A stretch of 64,000 bases of DNA from Gammaproteobacteria bacterium (GTDB taxonomy: Bacteria; Pseudomonadota; Gammaproteobacteria; Steroidobacterales; Rariloculaceae). The stretch covers positions 62,001-126,000 of the forward strand of contig JAJEGN010000021.1 in the NCBI GenBank assembly GCA_022819855.1, written 5' to 3'. The notes under the pieces are model-generated. The model did not search any database, had not been told where the DNA came from, and was given only the letters and a program-made list of their open reading frames with translations. A program made the translations under genes and the position numbers. Below, piece after piece: positions 8,412 to 16,801 of the stretch; positions within the stretch are counted from its first letter, which is position 1, and each line of letters opens with the position of its first letter.

Positions 8412-10925
8412 AAAGCTATACCGGAAGTCAAGACCCCACATTCGTGGCGCGCCTACGATGACATAGGTGACCTCCGGAACCACGAGGAAGTTGGGGAAGG
8501 CATTCGCAGTTGCGCCGCCAAAAAACGCTGGGTGGCTTGCGGGCTTGTAGCTAAACGGTGTGTTATCAGTCGAACCGGCCCATGCATTACCACCGACGAT
8601 ATATTCCTCATCTGCGCAATTAGTGCAGAAGATACTGGCATCCCACCGTCCGTCAGGATCCTCGTACCTCAATCGTAGAGTTAGTAAATCGTATTCAGGA
8701 ATCGTCAGGGTCGTTGAATCCTGCTGACTGGACTCCTGATCATCTTTGTAGGCGTAATCCAGCAGGAACGACAGGTTGCCACCACTTGCCAATGGCACGT
8801 AGTAAGAACCACCAATGTTCCAGCTTAATTCCGGAGCAAGCGCCAAATCGGACGTCAGCCGGGCTGGCCCACCGGGGACGACTCTTGTCCATTCGGCATC
8901 TATGGTGCCCAGGTTCGCGCGTAGCTGCAGACGCTCTGTAGGCGCAAATAGCATGTCAAGTTCTATACCTGACATTTCCACATCGCCGGCACTAAAAATG
9001 CAACGACCAAAACAAGGGCTTACAAAACCACCCCCGGCAGCAGCAGCTGTTGGCGCAATAGTAATTTGTTTGTCCGTATTGTCCTGCGTGAAATAAGTTG
9101 CATTTATGCGCAGGCGTGAATCCAGCAATTCACTACGAATCCCTATCTCGTAGGAAGTTACTTCTTCGGCAGGGAAGGCTATGTTGATATCCTCGGCCGT
9201 ATCGTTTGGACCACCAGTCTTGAAACCTTCACTCGCAGAGATATAGGTCATTACGTCATCATTCCATTGATATTCGAGCGATATTCGACTAGTGAGAGAA
9301 TCCTCATCGTTTTGCGCTGACAGTTCGGGAATGTTGGTACAGGTGCCAAGCGTGACTACATCACAACCGAAACCGGGCGGAGGTGCCAAAGGAAGGCCTG
9401 GAGTAAAGAAAGGCGGTGCCGGAACAGCGCTTACGCCTAAGGCGGTCGCTTCCGCGGCCAATGCCGCATTCCACGTAGAAACCTGACGGACACGATAAGT
9501 CTTATCGTCTTCCGCCCCGCGCATCCCTATCGTTAATGCCAGGCGGTCGGTTAGATCATAAGTGCCCTGCGCAAAGATACCGGTGTGCGTGATTTCCATA
9601 TTGCCGATGTCGTTCGCATTTATGAGTCCGAAGGCAAAAACACCACGTGGATCACTGCTATCGATGCCCCGCAGAAATGGGTCTTCCTGAGAAAAGTAGA
9701 AGCCAGCGGTCCAGTTCAGTCTTTCGGTTGAACCAGTCAGCTGAAACTCCTGAGACCAGAAATCGACGCCTTCTTCTGACACATCATCAAAGATATGAAC
9801 AGCGGTCGCTGAATCATCAAAATCATTTATGCGGAATTCATCAACCGATCTGTAACCGGTTATGGATCTAAGGTTTAGTGAGTCATTGATGTCATAAGAA
9901 ATGTTCAAAGTGACGCCAGTGGATTCTGAACGCAGTCTAGGCATCGTACCGGTACCGGCCGTTTGATACAGACTGTTTGGAATCTCTGCTGAATAAGCCC
10001 TTGGGGTGCCGCCCCACACTGCGTTCCATACAAAAGAACTCGCAGCTCCCGGAGTGAAAGCGGGCGGGCTGGCGTCTCCGCCGGTGGGTGCGAAGCCGCC
10101 ATTAAAGCCGAAATAGTCAATCAGCTTTATCGCACCGGTATCGGTATCGCGCACGGTACTGTCAACTGAAAGGTTCACATCCAATCGGTCCGAAGGCGCC
10201 CAACGCAACTGCGCACTCACGAACTGTGTATCTTCAGCACCCAGGCTTGCATTATCGGCCAGGCGATCAACGTAACCGTCGCGGCTCAGAGTTGCCGCTT
10301 TAACGCGAACCGCCACATTATCACTCAAAGGAACGTTGACAGCGCCACTCACATCCAGGCGATCAAAGTCGCCCATTGTTGAAGTAACGTAGCCGTCGAC
10401 CGCATCAAATTCCGGTTTTCTCGTAATGTATCTAATAGCCCCGCCAAGACTGTTTCTTCCAAAAAGCGTACCTTGCGGACCACGAAGTACCTCTACTCGC
10501 TCCACATCGATAAGCCTTAAAAACTGGATCTGTGGCTGGCCGTAATAAACATCATCGATATAGATACCGACTGCAGGAGAGGTACCAATCGAACCAAGCG
10601 CCTCATTGATGCCACGTATTGAAATCGCCGCTTTATCCGTCGCTCGGCCTGTCGCATTTCCCAAGCTCAGGTTAGGAACAAAACTAGCCATGTCACCGAG
10701 ACTGGCTGCATTTAGATCCCGCAGGCGTTCAGTACCGAAGGCAGCAACTGATATCGGGGTTGTCTGAAGGTCTTCCGCGCGGCGCTGCGCCGTCACGATG
10801 ATTTCCTCCAGCGCCCCACCCGCGGTTTGCGCAAGACCGGGTAACGGTGCGAGCCCTATCAAACCCAAAAATCCCGCAAACGGGATACGTCTCGCGAGGA
10901 TATTTCTTGGTTTCTTCGTGATCAC
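8409..10925 (-). CDS. TonB-dependent outer-membrane receptor
   Basis: Outer-membrane beta-barrel importer of about 838 residues, of the large FecA/CirA-like class common in substrate-scavenging Gammaproteobacteria. A signal peptide ends near GLAQ; the TonB-box-like segment EEIIVTAQRR follows, then the plug domain (about residues 50-165, with IRGINEALGSIGTSPAVGIY and RVEVLRGPQGTLFGRNSLGG) and the barrel, ending in the typical aromatic terminus LDFRYSF. I chose the GTG at 10925 because a strong GGGGAGG site lies just upstream of it; an ATG at 10943 is also open. The natural C terminus is intact although the insertion sequence begins at the stop codon. Ligand unknown; gene context suggests an aromatic or sulfated compound. 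Confidence 0.93.
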   Translation of the reverse strand: MITKKPRNILARRIPFAGFLGLIGLAPLPGLAQTAGGALEEIIVTAQRRAEDLQTTPISVAAFGTERLRDLNAASLGDMASFVPNLSLGNATGRATDKAAISIRGINEALGSIGTSPAVGIYIDDVYYGQPQIQFLRLIDVERVEVLRGPQGTLFGRNSLGGAIRYITRKPEFDAVDGYVTSTMGDFDRLDVSGAVNVPLSDNVAVRVKAATLSRDGYVDRLADNASLGAEDTQFVSAQLRWAPSDRLDVNLSVDSTVRDTDTGAIKLIDYFGFNGGFAPTGGDASPPAFTPGAASSFVWNAVWGGTPRAYSAEIPNSLYQTAGTGTMPRLRSESTGVTLNISYDINDSLNLRSITGYRSVDEFRINDFDDSATAVHIFDDVSEEGVDFWSQEFQLTGSTERLNWTAGFYFSQEDPFLRGIDSSDPRGVFAFGLINANDIGNMEITHTGIFAQGTYDLTDRLALTIGMRGAEDDKTYRVRQVSTWNAALAAEATALGVSAVPAPPFFTPGLPLAPPPGFGCDVVTLGTCTNIPELSAQNDEDSLTSRISLEYQWNDDVMTYISASEGFKTGGPNDTAEDINIAFPAEEVTSYEIGIRSELLDSRLRINATYFTQDNTDKQITIAPTAAAAGGGFVSPCFGRCIFSAGDVEMSGIELDMLFAPTERLQLRANLGTIDAEWTRVVPGGPARLTSDLALAPELSWNIGGSYYVPLASGGNLSFLLDYAYKDDQESSQQDSTTLTIPEYDLLTLRLRYEDPDGRWDASIFCTNCADEEYIVGGNAWAGSTDNTPFSYKPASHPAFFGGATANAFPNFLVVPEVTYVIVGAPRMWGLDFRYSF

Positions 10926-10962
10926 TGCCCCTCCCCAACTCATTCCGAGTTTACGAATCCAG

Positions 10963-11023
10963 CTATTCGCAATTCGGAGCGCAAATTCCGCTAGATGTTC
11001 TACACTCCAGTATCTGCGAATAG
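10963..11023. promoter_or_regulatory. Divergent promoter region with inverted 9-mers
   Basis: The 225-base region between the TonB receptor and the TetR-type regulator contains perfect inverted 9-mers, CTATTCGCA at 10963-10971 and TGCGAATAG at 11015-11023, 43 bases apart and followed by a very A+T-rich stretch. This is a plausible binding region for the adjacent two-domain TetR protein, but the spacing is longer than a single TetR operator, so the two arms may be separate half-operators. Confidence 0.35.
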
Positions 11024-11150
11024 AAAATATTTTGACTTTATAGTGCTAATGGTACCAGTAAGATAAAAAACTGTCAAACTTTGACTCCGGAACGCACTGT
11101 GAGTACGCTTTTCGGCGTGTCAGGCGGCCATTTGAGGGAATTGTCCGGAT

Positions 11151-12395
11151 ATGAGCGCACAGAAAACCGGCAGTCGCCGGCGAGCGAAACGTATGCAGGT
11201 CATGGACGAGGCCACCAGGGCTCTGAATCGTCGCGGAATTTCCCACGCCTCACTGTCCGAAATCTCCGAACGAGTCGGCGTCTCTCGCGCCGCGCTCTAC
11301 TATTACTTTGAGGATCAGCAGGACCTCGTATTCCAGTGCTATGTCCGCTCGTGTGAGCAGATGGCTCGTCGCCTCAGCGAAGCCCGTCACCAGTTATCTT
11401 CAGCGCCAGAGCAAGTCGATCTGTTCGTTACGCTGATGCTCAGTGCGGACGAACCGGAGTTTGCTTCGCTGAGTGAGCCAGCATTTCTGCGACAGGACCA
11501 GCGGAATACGATTCTCGGCTTATACGAAGCGCTGCGCTCCAGTCTGGCTGAACTCCTGGATAATGGCATTCAGCGACGTGAAGTCAGGCCCTGCCATTCG
11601 GAACTGGTAGCCGCAGCAATTATCGGGCTTATTTCATGGGTTCCGCCATCGGTGCATCGCTGGGATCGGTTGATTCGGTTATCAGACCGCGAGGTCTTCG
11701 AAGAACTGAGACGCACCATCCTTGAGGGCATCGCGGCCGATCGGAGCGCACCCGTCAGCTATCCACCTTTCTCCCTCTCACCGTTGGCACTGCCGGCCGT
11801 GCGCGTATTCGATCCGGTGGCGTTGGGCGAAGCGCGCAAAGAGGCCATACTCGCCGCCGCGTCATGGCTCTTTAACCTGAAAGGACCGGAGGCAACTTCT
11901 CTGGAGGAGATTGCCGAGCGTCTGGGAGTTACAAAGAAAGTCATTTACAACAATGTAGGAGACAAGCAAACCCTGATGACCGAGTGTTTCCGACGCGCTA
12001 TTCGCATTTATCTGGACATCGGCAAACGCATGGAGGCCTATGAAGGTCCTCGGGTCGATGCAATTTCCGCCAGCGCTCACGTCCTGGCCGAAGCGAGCCT
12101 CCGTGAAGATATCGCCCCATTTCGCCCGTTCACTGGACTAGAGGCTCGACCTCCTGAAGAGCAGGAAGAGTTGAACGCCAGTGTGAAATCCTTGTCCGAA
12201 ATTTACCAGGCGTCTTACAACCAGGGTATTGCTGAAAAAAGCATCCGCGAGAGTAACGCGCGAGCTGTGCTCGAGTGTCTGCCTGGTCTGGTTGAATGGC
12301 TGCCACAGTGGTTTGATGCATTCGACGAAGATGACCGGGCCAGGGCTCCTCGTGAAATGGCGGAACTGTTTAGGTTAGGTTTGCGGCCGATCTAA
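11151..12395 (+). CDS. Tandem TetR-type transcriptional regulator (two HTH domains)
   Basis: Unusual 414-residue regulator with two TetR modules in one chain. The first DNA-binding domain spans about residues 8-55 (ISHASLSEISERVGVSRAALYYYF), followed by a helical ligand-binding-like segment; the second spans about residues 225-275 (ATSLEEIAERLGVTKKVIYNNVGDKQTL) with its own helical tail. Ordinary TetR proteins are about 200 residues, so this is a fusion of two complete units. It could bind two half-sites as a monomer, or a longer operator as a dimer. It is divergent from the TonB receptor operon and directly precedes a truncated FAD monooxygenase, so control of the island's operon is the natural inference. 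Confidence 0.88.
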   Translation: MSAQKTGSRRRAKRMQVMDEATRALNRRGISHASLSEISERVGVSRAALYYYFEDQQDLVFQCYVRSCEQMARRLSEARHQLSSAPEQVDLFVTLMLSADEPEFASLSEPAFLRQDQRNTILGLYEALRSSLAELLDNGIQRREVRPCHSELVAAAIIGLISWVPPSVHRWDRLIRLSDREVFEELRRTILEGIAADRSAPVSYPPFSLSPLALPAVRVFDPVALGEARKEAILAAASWLFNLKGPEATSLEEIAERLGVTKKVIYNNVGDKQTLMTECFRRAIRIYLDIGKRMEAYEGPRVDAISASAHVLAEASLREDIAPFRPFTGLEARPPEEQEELNASVKSLSEIYQASYNQGIAEKSIRESNARAVLECLPGLVEWLPQWFDAFDEDDRARAPREMAELFRLGLRPI

Positions 12396-12430
12396 TAGCG
12401 AATATCGGCATTTTCACTTGCCCGATTTTA

Positions 12431-13096
12431 TTGAGCAGAACTACGACGAATGATCAGATAAAGCATGTTGCCATCATCGGAACCGGAATCAGTGGGTTAA
12501 TGACCGCATTGAGTCTTAGTCGCCACGGCATTAAAGCTACACTCCTGGAACGCGACTCCGCACCGGACAACTCTATATCTCCGGAATATTCATGGGACTG
12601 GACCCGTAAAGGCGTGCCGCAAGCGGCACACTCGCACTTTTTCATGGGCCGCTTGCGTGTCCTCCTCGAAGAGTTTCACCCCAAACTGATGTCGGCCTTA
12701 TTCGCCGCAGGTGCAGGTGAGAGCACATTCATGGATTACGTCCATCCAGAACTCATGCATCGAGTTGAAAAGTCTGAGTCAGACCTTCGCCTACGGACGC
12801 TGAATTGCCGCCGTACAACTTTTGAGATGATCGTTCGAAAATACGCGGAGTCACTGGAAGGCGTCTCGATCAGGAGCGAAACCAAGGTTACCGATATTCC
12901 AATCACAGAAGATCAGCCACCTGTTGTGACTGGGGTGCAATATGAAGCTAATGGCGCTACCGGTCGCTCGAGTAAGCTACCCGGAATACTGGAAGCACGA
13001 GGCGTGAAGTTTGATGTCGACCAACAAGACACAGGCCTTTTCTATTTCACCGTAAGCATTCGGTCTCGACCGTCTAGCCCAAATTTACCAACTTGA
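12431..13096 (+). pseudogene. FAD-dependent monooxygenase, 3'-truncated by a transposon remnant
   Basis: N-terminal half of a flavoprotein monooxygenase. The Rossmann motif VAIIGTGISGLMTALSLSRHG and the FAD ribose-binding acidic end LLERD are clear, as is RKGVPQAAHSHFFMGRLRVL, typical of group A-like hydroxylases of roughly 400-500 residues. Homology appears to stop near residue 210, around 13055-13075, where the decayed IS1634-type element begins; the last 12 or so residues are read from foreign sequence. The start is a TTG at 12431, the only plausible one before the Rossmann fold. No C-terminal half is found on the far side, so the gene is most likely dead. Confidence 0.75.
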
Positions 13097-14410
13097 GCCG
13101 TTTTGAGGCCTGAACGGGGAGTTTTTCGCTGATTTTCCGGCGATTTTCGTGCGTAAGTCCTTGATTCATGGTCTTGGCGGGGCGCGAAAGGCGAATGTAG
13201 TGCCATAATCGTTCATTTGGGTATTGACATGCCCCCGGGGGCCGCCGATCATGCCCATGTTTATCTGCCGCACCCAGACGCGCCGCGCCGCGGACGGCTC
13301 CAGCTACAGCACCTGCCGACTGGTCCGCAGCGAACGCTGCGGCGACAAGGTCCGGCAACGCACGCTGTTGAACCTCGGCCGCCACTTCGAGATCGAGTCC
13401 GCGGCCTGGCTTGGGCTGTGCGCCCGGATCGAGGACCTGCTCGACGGCCAGCAGGCGCTGATCGCCGAGCTCCCCGAGACGGTCGAGACCGAAGCGCAAC
13501 GCATCGCGGCCTTGCTGCTGGCGCGGGGGGTCGGCGTGGCGGCCGATGCGCCGGCGGACAGCGTGGCGGTCCATCCGGACTCCATGGCACTGGCGCGGCC
13601 GCGCAGCGTGGGCGTCGAGCAGGCGGGGCTGTGGGCCCTGGAGCAGGTCGGGCTGATGCCGCTGCTGGAGGAACTGGGCGTCAACGGCGCGCTGCGGGCG
13701 GCGGCGGCCGGCTTGATCGTCGGCCGCATGGCGCATCCGGCCAGCGAGCGCGAGACCCACCGCTGGCTGGGCCGCGACAGCGGTCTGGGCGAACTGCTGG
13801 GCGTGGACTACGAAGCCATGGGGGCGATGCAGTTGTACCGGGCCTCCGACGCCTTGGTAAAACACCGCCACGCCATCGAGGCGCGGCTGTACGAGCCCGC
13901 CATGGACCTGTTCGGCCTGTCGGCCACGGTGACGCTGTTCGATCTGACCAACACCTACTTCGAGGGCGATGCCGCAAAACAGCCGCTGGCGCGGCATTCG
14001 AAGGAGCAGCGCGACGACCGTCCCCTGCCTCACGCTGGGTCTGGTGCTGGACGGCTCGGGCTTCGTGAGCCGCTCGCGGATGTTCGCCGGCAACGTGCGC
14101 GAGCACACCATGCTGCAAGGCATGCTGGACGGTCTGGGCGCACCGGCCGATGCGCTCGTGGTCATGGACCGGGGCCTCGCCACCGAGGCGCAGATCGCCT
14201 GGCTGCGGGAGTCCGGCTACCGTTATCTGGTCGTCAGCCGCAAGCGCCAGCGGGAGTTCGACGCCGACGCCGCCGAGGCCAACGACACGGCCTCGGGGCA
14301 GACGCTGCATCTGGACCGGCAGGTCTGCGAGGACAGCGGAGAAGTCCGCCTGAACTGCTACTCCGAGGCACGCGCGCAAAAGGAGCGCGCCATGGTCGAG
14401 CGCCTGTGCG
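13060..14410. mobile_element. Decayed IS1634-type element
   Basis: Sequence of markedly higher G+C than the island genes to its left, containing a frameshifted transposase. The left edge is estimated from where the FAD monooxygenase reading frame loses homology (about 13060-13080). The right edge is estimated from where transposase similarity ends (about 14405). No matching terminal inverted repeats could be identified, so both ends are approximate. Confidence 0.6.
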
Positions 14411-14517
14411 TGCTCTCGTTAGAGCAGCCAAGCCGCCATCAGGCACCAATGCCGATCGAATGCGGCTACTGTCGCGTCACCCGAAGCCGCATGAGCATGA
14501 AACTGACGTGTGAATGA
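13251..14517 (+). pseudogene. IS1634-family transposase, frameshifted and C-terminally truncated
   Basis: The N-terminal part starts in the typical way (MFICRTQTRRAADGSSYSTC, ATG at 13257) and reads through LFDLTNTYFEGD, the first catalytic Asp region, to HSKEQRDDRPL. Near 14029 an extra C shifts the frame; the family continues in another frame with LTLGLVLDGSGFVSRSRMF and DALVVMDRGLATEAQIAWL. Homology ends near RAMVERL (about 14405), after which the frame runs through unrelated sequence to a stop at 14517. Removing one base near 14029 restores a continuous catalytic core. The C-terminal Glu region appears to be missing, so the gene should be inactive. Confidence 0.8.
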
Positions 14518-14656
14518 TTGTCGTACGGGATGATCGTTCGTATTCACGGGTCAGGGCTGCTGGTTCCTTGACTTGACTCGTCGCCAGCTGCTCCCCCGCC
14601 CCGGACCCATTCGGAACAATCTGTAAACCATGTCTTCGGAATGGACCGGGTCAAGA

Positions 14657-14732
14657 TGGCGTCCCCACGGGGATTCGAACCCCGGTTGCCGCCGTGAAAG
14701 GGCGGTGTCCTAGGCCTCTAGACGATGGGGAC
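14657..14732 (-). tRNA. tRNA-Glu (anticodon TTC)
   Basis: Read on the minus strand this is a 76-base cloverleaf including an encoded CCA. The acceptor GTCCCCA pairs with TGGGGAC, the anticodon loop is CTTTCAC giving TTC, and the T arm is CCGGGGTTCGAATCCCCG. The 3' end faces the accessory island. It lies 16 bases after tRNA-Ala, downstream of gltX, so the synthetase and its tRNA sit together. Confidence 0.97.
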
Positions 14733-14748
14733 GTCCGTTGGTAGAAAG

Positions 14749-14824
<76 letters not shown>

Positions 14825-14973
14825 CCGTTCGATTGAGCAGTGCAGTCTAGCACCGCGGCGAAATCGGTCAAGACGCGTGTTGGCGCGGCAGGCACGTCAA
14901 CAATTCATGGAAAACAGCGCGCTTCCCGAACACGCACATGCGCACGCCGCGATCTACGCCAGAACGCGGGCCA

Positions 14974-16389
14974 TCATTGCGCTGCAGCGACCCGCGCATC
15001 GATAAACGCAAGCGCCCGATCGATCCTGTTCCGCGTCCGCTCCCGGCCGACGAGCACGAGCGTCGTTCCGATGCCGGGCGAAGCGGCCTGGCCCGTCAAG
15101 GCCACACGCAGCGGCTGGGCGACCTTGCCGAGCTTGAGGTCGAGACGGCCGGCGGCGGTTTCGACGGCCGCCTGCGTCGATTCCTCGGTCCAGTCCTCAA
15201 GCGCCCCAAGCTCCTCCTGAACGGCGGTCAGCGCCGACCTCGCGACCGGGCGCAGATGCGCCTTCGCGGACTTCGCATCGAACTCGTCGTATTCCGCGTA
15301 ATAGCAGTGGGCACGCTCGGCCATCTCTTTCACAGTCTGGCTGCGTTCCCGCAGCGCCTCGACCGCGACGGCCAGCGGCGGCCCGGCGGCAGGGTCGACG
15401 CCCCTCGCCCGTAGCTGATCCGCGAGCAGGTCGGCCAGGCGGCCGGCGCCCGCCGACTGAATGTGCTGGTGGTTGACCCAGAGCAGCTTCGGCGGATCGA
15501 AACGCGCCGCCGACCGGCTCACTGCCTTGAGCCCGAACAGATCCACCATCTCGTCGAGCGTGAATATTTCCCGATCGCCGTGCGACCAGCCGAGCCTCAA
15601 CAGGTAGTTGAGCAACGCCTCCGGCAAGTAGCCCATCTTCCGGTACTCGAGAACGTCGACGGCTCCGTGACGCTTCGAGAGCTTCGTGTCGTCGGAACCA
15701 TGGATCATCGGCAGATGCGCGAAGGCCGGCGGTTCGGCTCCGAGCGCGCGAAACAGGTTGACCTGGCGCGGCGTGTTGTTGAGGTGGTCATCGCCGCGGA
15801 TGACGTGGCTGATGGCCATGTCCGAATCGTCGACGACGACGGTGAAGTTGTAGGTCGGCGTGCCGTCCGAACGGGCGATGATCAGGTCGTCGAGTTCGGC
15901 ATTGTCGAACGTGACCTGGCCTTTGACGAGGTCGTCGACCACGATTGTCCCGGCAAGCGGATTCCTGAATCGAACGACGGGCGCGACGTTGTCGCGCACG
16001 CGGGAGCCGTCGCGGCAACGGCCGTCGTAGCGGGGCTTGAGGCCCTTCGACTGCGCTTCGGCGCGCATCGCCTCGATCTCCTCGCGGCTGCAGTAGCAGC
16101 GGTAGGCAAGGTCCTGGTCGAGCATCTGCTGCAGGACTTCGGCGTAACGGTCGAATCGCCGGGTCTGGTAGACCGGTGTTTCGTCGGCGCCGAGTCCGAG
16201 CCAGTCCAGACCATCGAGGATGGCGTCGATGGCTTGCTGGGTGGAACGCGCCCGGTCGGTGTCTTCGATCCTGAGCACGAAGTCGCCGCCGTGGTGGCGA
16301 GCGAACAGCCAGCAGTAAAGCGCCGTGCGGACGCTGCCGATGTGCAGATGGCCGGTTGGGCTCGGCGCGAAGCGCGTGCGGACGGTCAT
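14974..16389 (-). CDS. gltX: Glutamyl-tRNA synthetase
   Basis: Cytoplasmic class I aminoacyl-tRNA synthetase of 471 residues, which charges tRNA-Glu with glutamate. The N terminus TRFAPSPTGHLHIGSVRTAL contains the HIGH-type motif (HLHIG), and KLSKRHG is the KMSKS-type loop. YRCYCSREEIEAMRAEA carries part of the putative zinc-binding region. Full length for the family. It is followed on the same strand by tRNA-Ala and tRNA-Glu and preceded by a tRNA-like remnant and tRNA-Val. No strong ribosome site is visible before the ATG. Confidence 0.97.
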   Translation of the reverse strand: MTVRTRFAPSPTGHLHIGSVRTALYCWLFARHHGGDFVLRIEDTDRARSTQQAIDAILDGLDWLGLGADETPVYQTRRFDRYAEVLQQMLDQDLAYRCYCSREEIEAMRAEAQSKGLKPRYDGRCRDGSRVRDNVAPVVRFRNPLAGTIVVDDLVKGQVTFDNAELDDLIIARSDGTPTYNFTVVVDDSDMAISHVIRGDDHLNNTPRQVNLFRALGAEPPAFAHLPMIHGSDDTKLSKRHGAVDVLEYRKMGYLPEALLNYLLRLGWSHGDREIFTLDEMVDLFGLKAVSRSAARFDPPKLLWVNHQHIQSAGAGRLADLLADQLRARGVDPAAGPPLAVAVEALRERSQTVKEMAERAHCYYAEYDEFDAKSAKAHLRPVARSALTAVQEELGALEDWTEESTQAAVETAAGRLDLKLGKVAQPLRVALTGQAASPGIGTTLVLVGRERTRNRIDRALAFIDARVAAAQ

Positions 16390-16413
16390 GACGGGTCGGC
16401 GGAATTGGCAGTG

Positions 16414-16466
16414 GGCGGTATTGGGATTGAACCATTGTCAGCGATCGGTTTTCCGACCTGACCGCC
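16414..16466 (-). other. tRNA-like remnant in the gltX leader
   Basis: On the minus strand, between tRNA-Val and gltX, a 53-base segment starts with GGCGGT and ends with the complementary ACCGCC. Inside is a hairpin GGTCGG-AAAA-CCGATC and a T-arm-like ATGGTTCAATCC. Its 3' part matches the 3' part of tRNA-Val with about five differences over 28 bases. An anticodon arm is missing, so it cannot be a functional tRNA; it is either a decayed tRNA copy or a leader structure. Confidence 0.4.
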
Positions 16467-16481
16467 GGGGGTTGAAGGTGA

Positions 16482-16556
16482 TGGTGGGCGATACTGGGCT
16501 TGAACCAGTGACCTCTGCCGTGTGAAGACAGCGCTCTCCCGCTGAGCTAATCGCCC
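16482..16556 (-). tRNA. tRNA-Val (anticodon CAC)
   Basis: Minus-strand cloverleaf of 75 bases with encoded CCA. The acceptor GGGCGAT pairs with ATCGCCC, the D arm is AGCTCAGCGGGAGAGC, the anticodon stem-loop CTGTC-TTCACAC-GGCAG gives CAC, and the T arm is ACTGGTTCAAGCCCAGT. It lies upstream of gltX on the same strand. Confidence 0.95.
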
Positions 16557-16801
16557 GTTCCGAATGCCGGTCATTTTGCGCAGCTTGCACCCTTCGCGCA
16601 AGCACACCGGGAAACGGCTGGCTCGCGCTGCTGTGCCCCCAAAGTGACTGTTCGCCACCGCCCGCGTCCTCCTTTATGCGCACAGCGACGGTGCAAGCAG
16701 TCACTTGCGCCGTGCGCCATCACGCCTGGCTGCGCCGCCCGGTTCGCATTCCACACGGTTGGTAGTACGCTTGCGCGTATCACTCCCAAGCCGGGCCCTG
16801 T

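Larger units (their letters stand above)
1..14656. other. Putative genomic island abutting tRNA-Glu
   Basis: This stretch is visibly richer in A+T than the sequence after it, carries two transposase loci, one truncated gene and catabolic-looking cargo, and stops at the 3' end of tRNA-Glu (14657). Tyrosine-integrase islands commonly use tRNA 3' ends as attachment sites, and here the 3' end faces the accessory DNA. No integrase is visible inside the window and the left boundary lies outside it, so the call rests on composition, cargo and position. The decayed IS1634-type remnant (about 13.1-14.4 kb) is itself G+C rich and lies between the cargo and the tRNA. Bases 1-167 hold no gene I can support. 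Confidence 0.5.

Noticed and set aside
13074..14183. Long open frame on the minus strand opposite the transposase
   Set aside because: It is a shadow of the G+C-rich transposase sequence, rich in Arg, Gln and His, with no recognisable domain.
13224..14513. Single long plus-strand frame across the IS1634-type transposase
   Set aside because: After about 14029 this frame loses similarity to the family and becomes Arg/Ala-rich; the real continuation is in another frame. The locus is annotated as one frameshifted pseudogene.
14825..14973. Additional tRNA or small RNA between gltX and tRNA-Ala
   Set aside because: No cloverleaf or clear hairpin could be built from the 149 bases.
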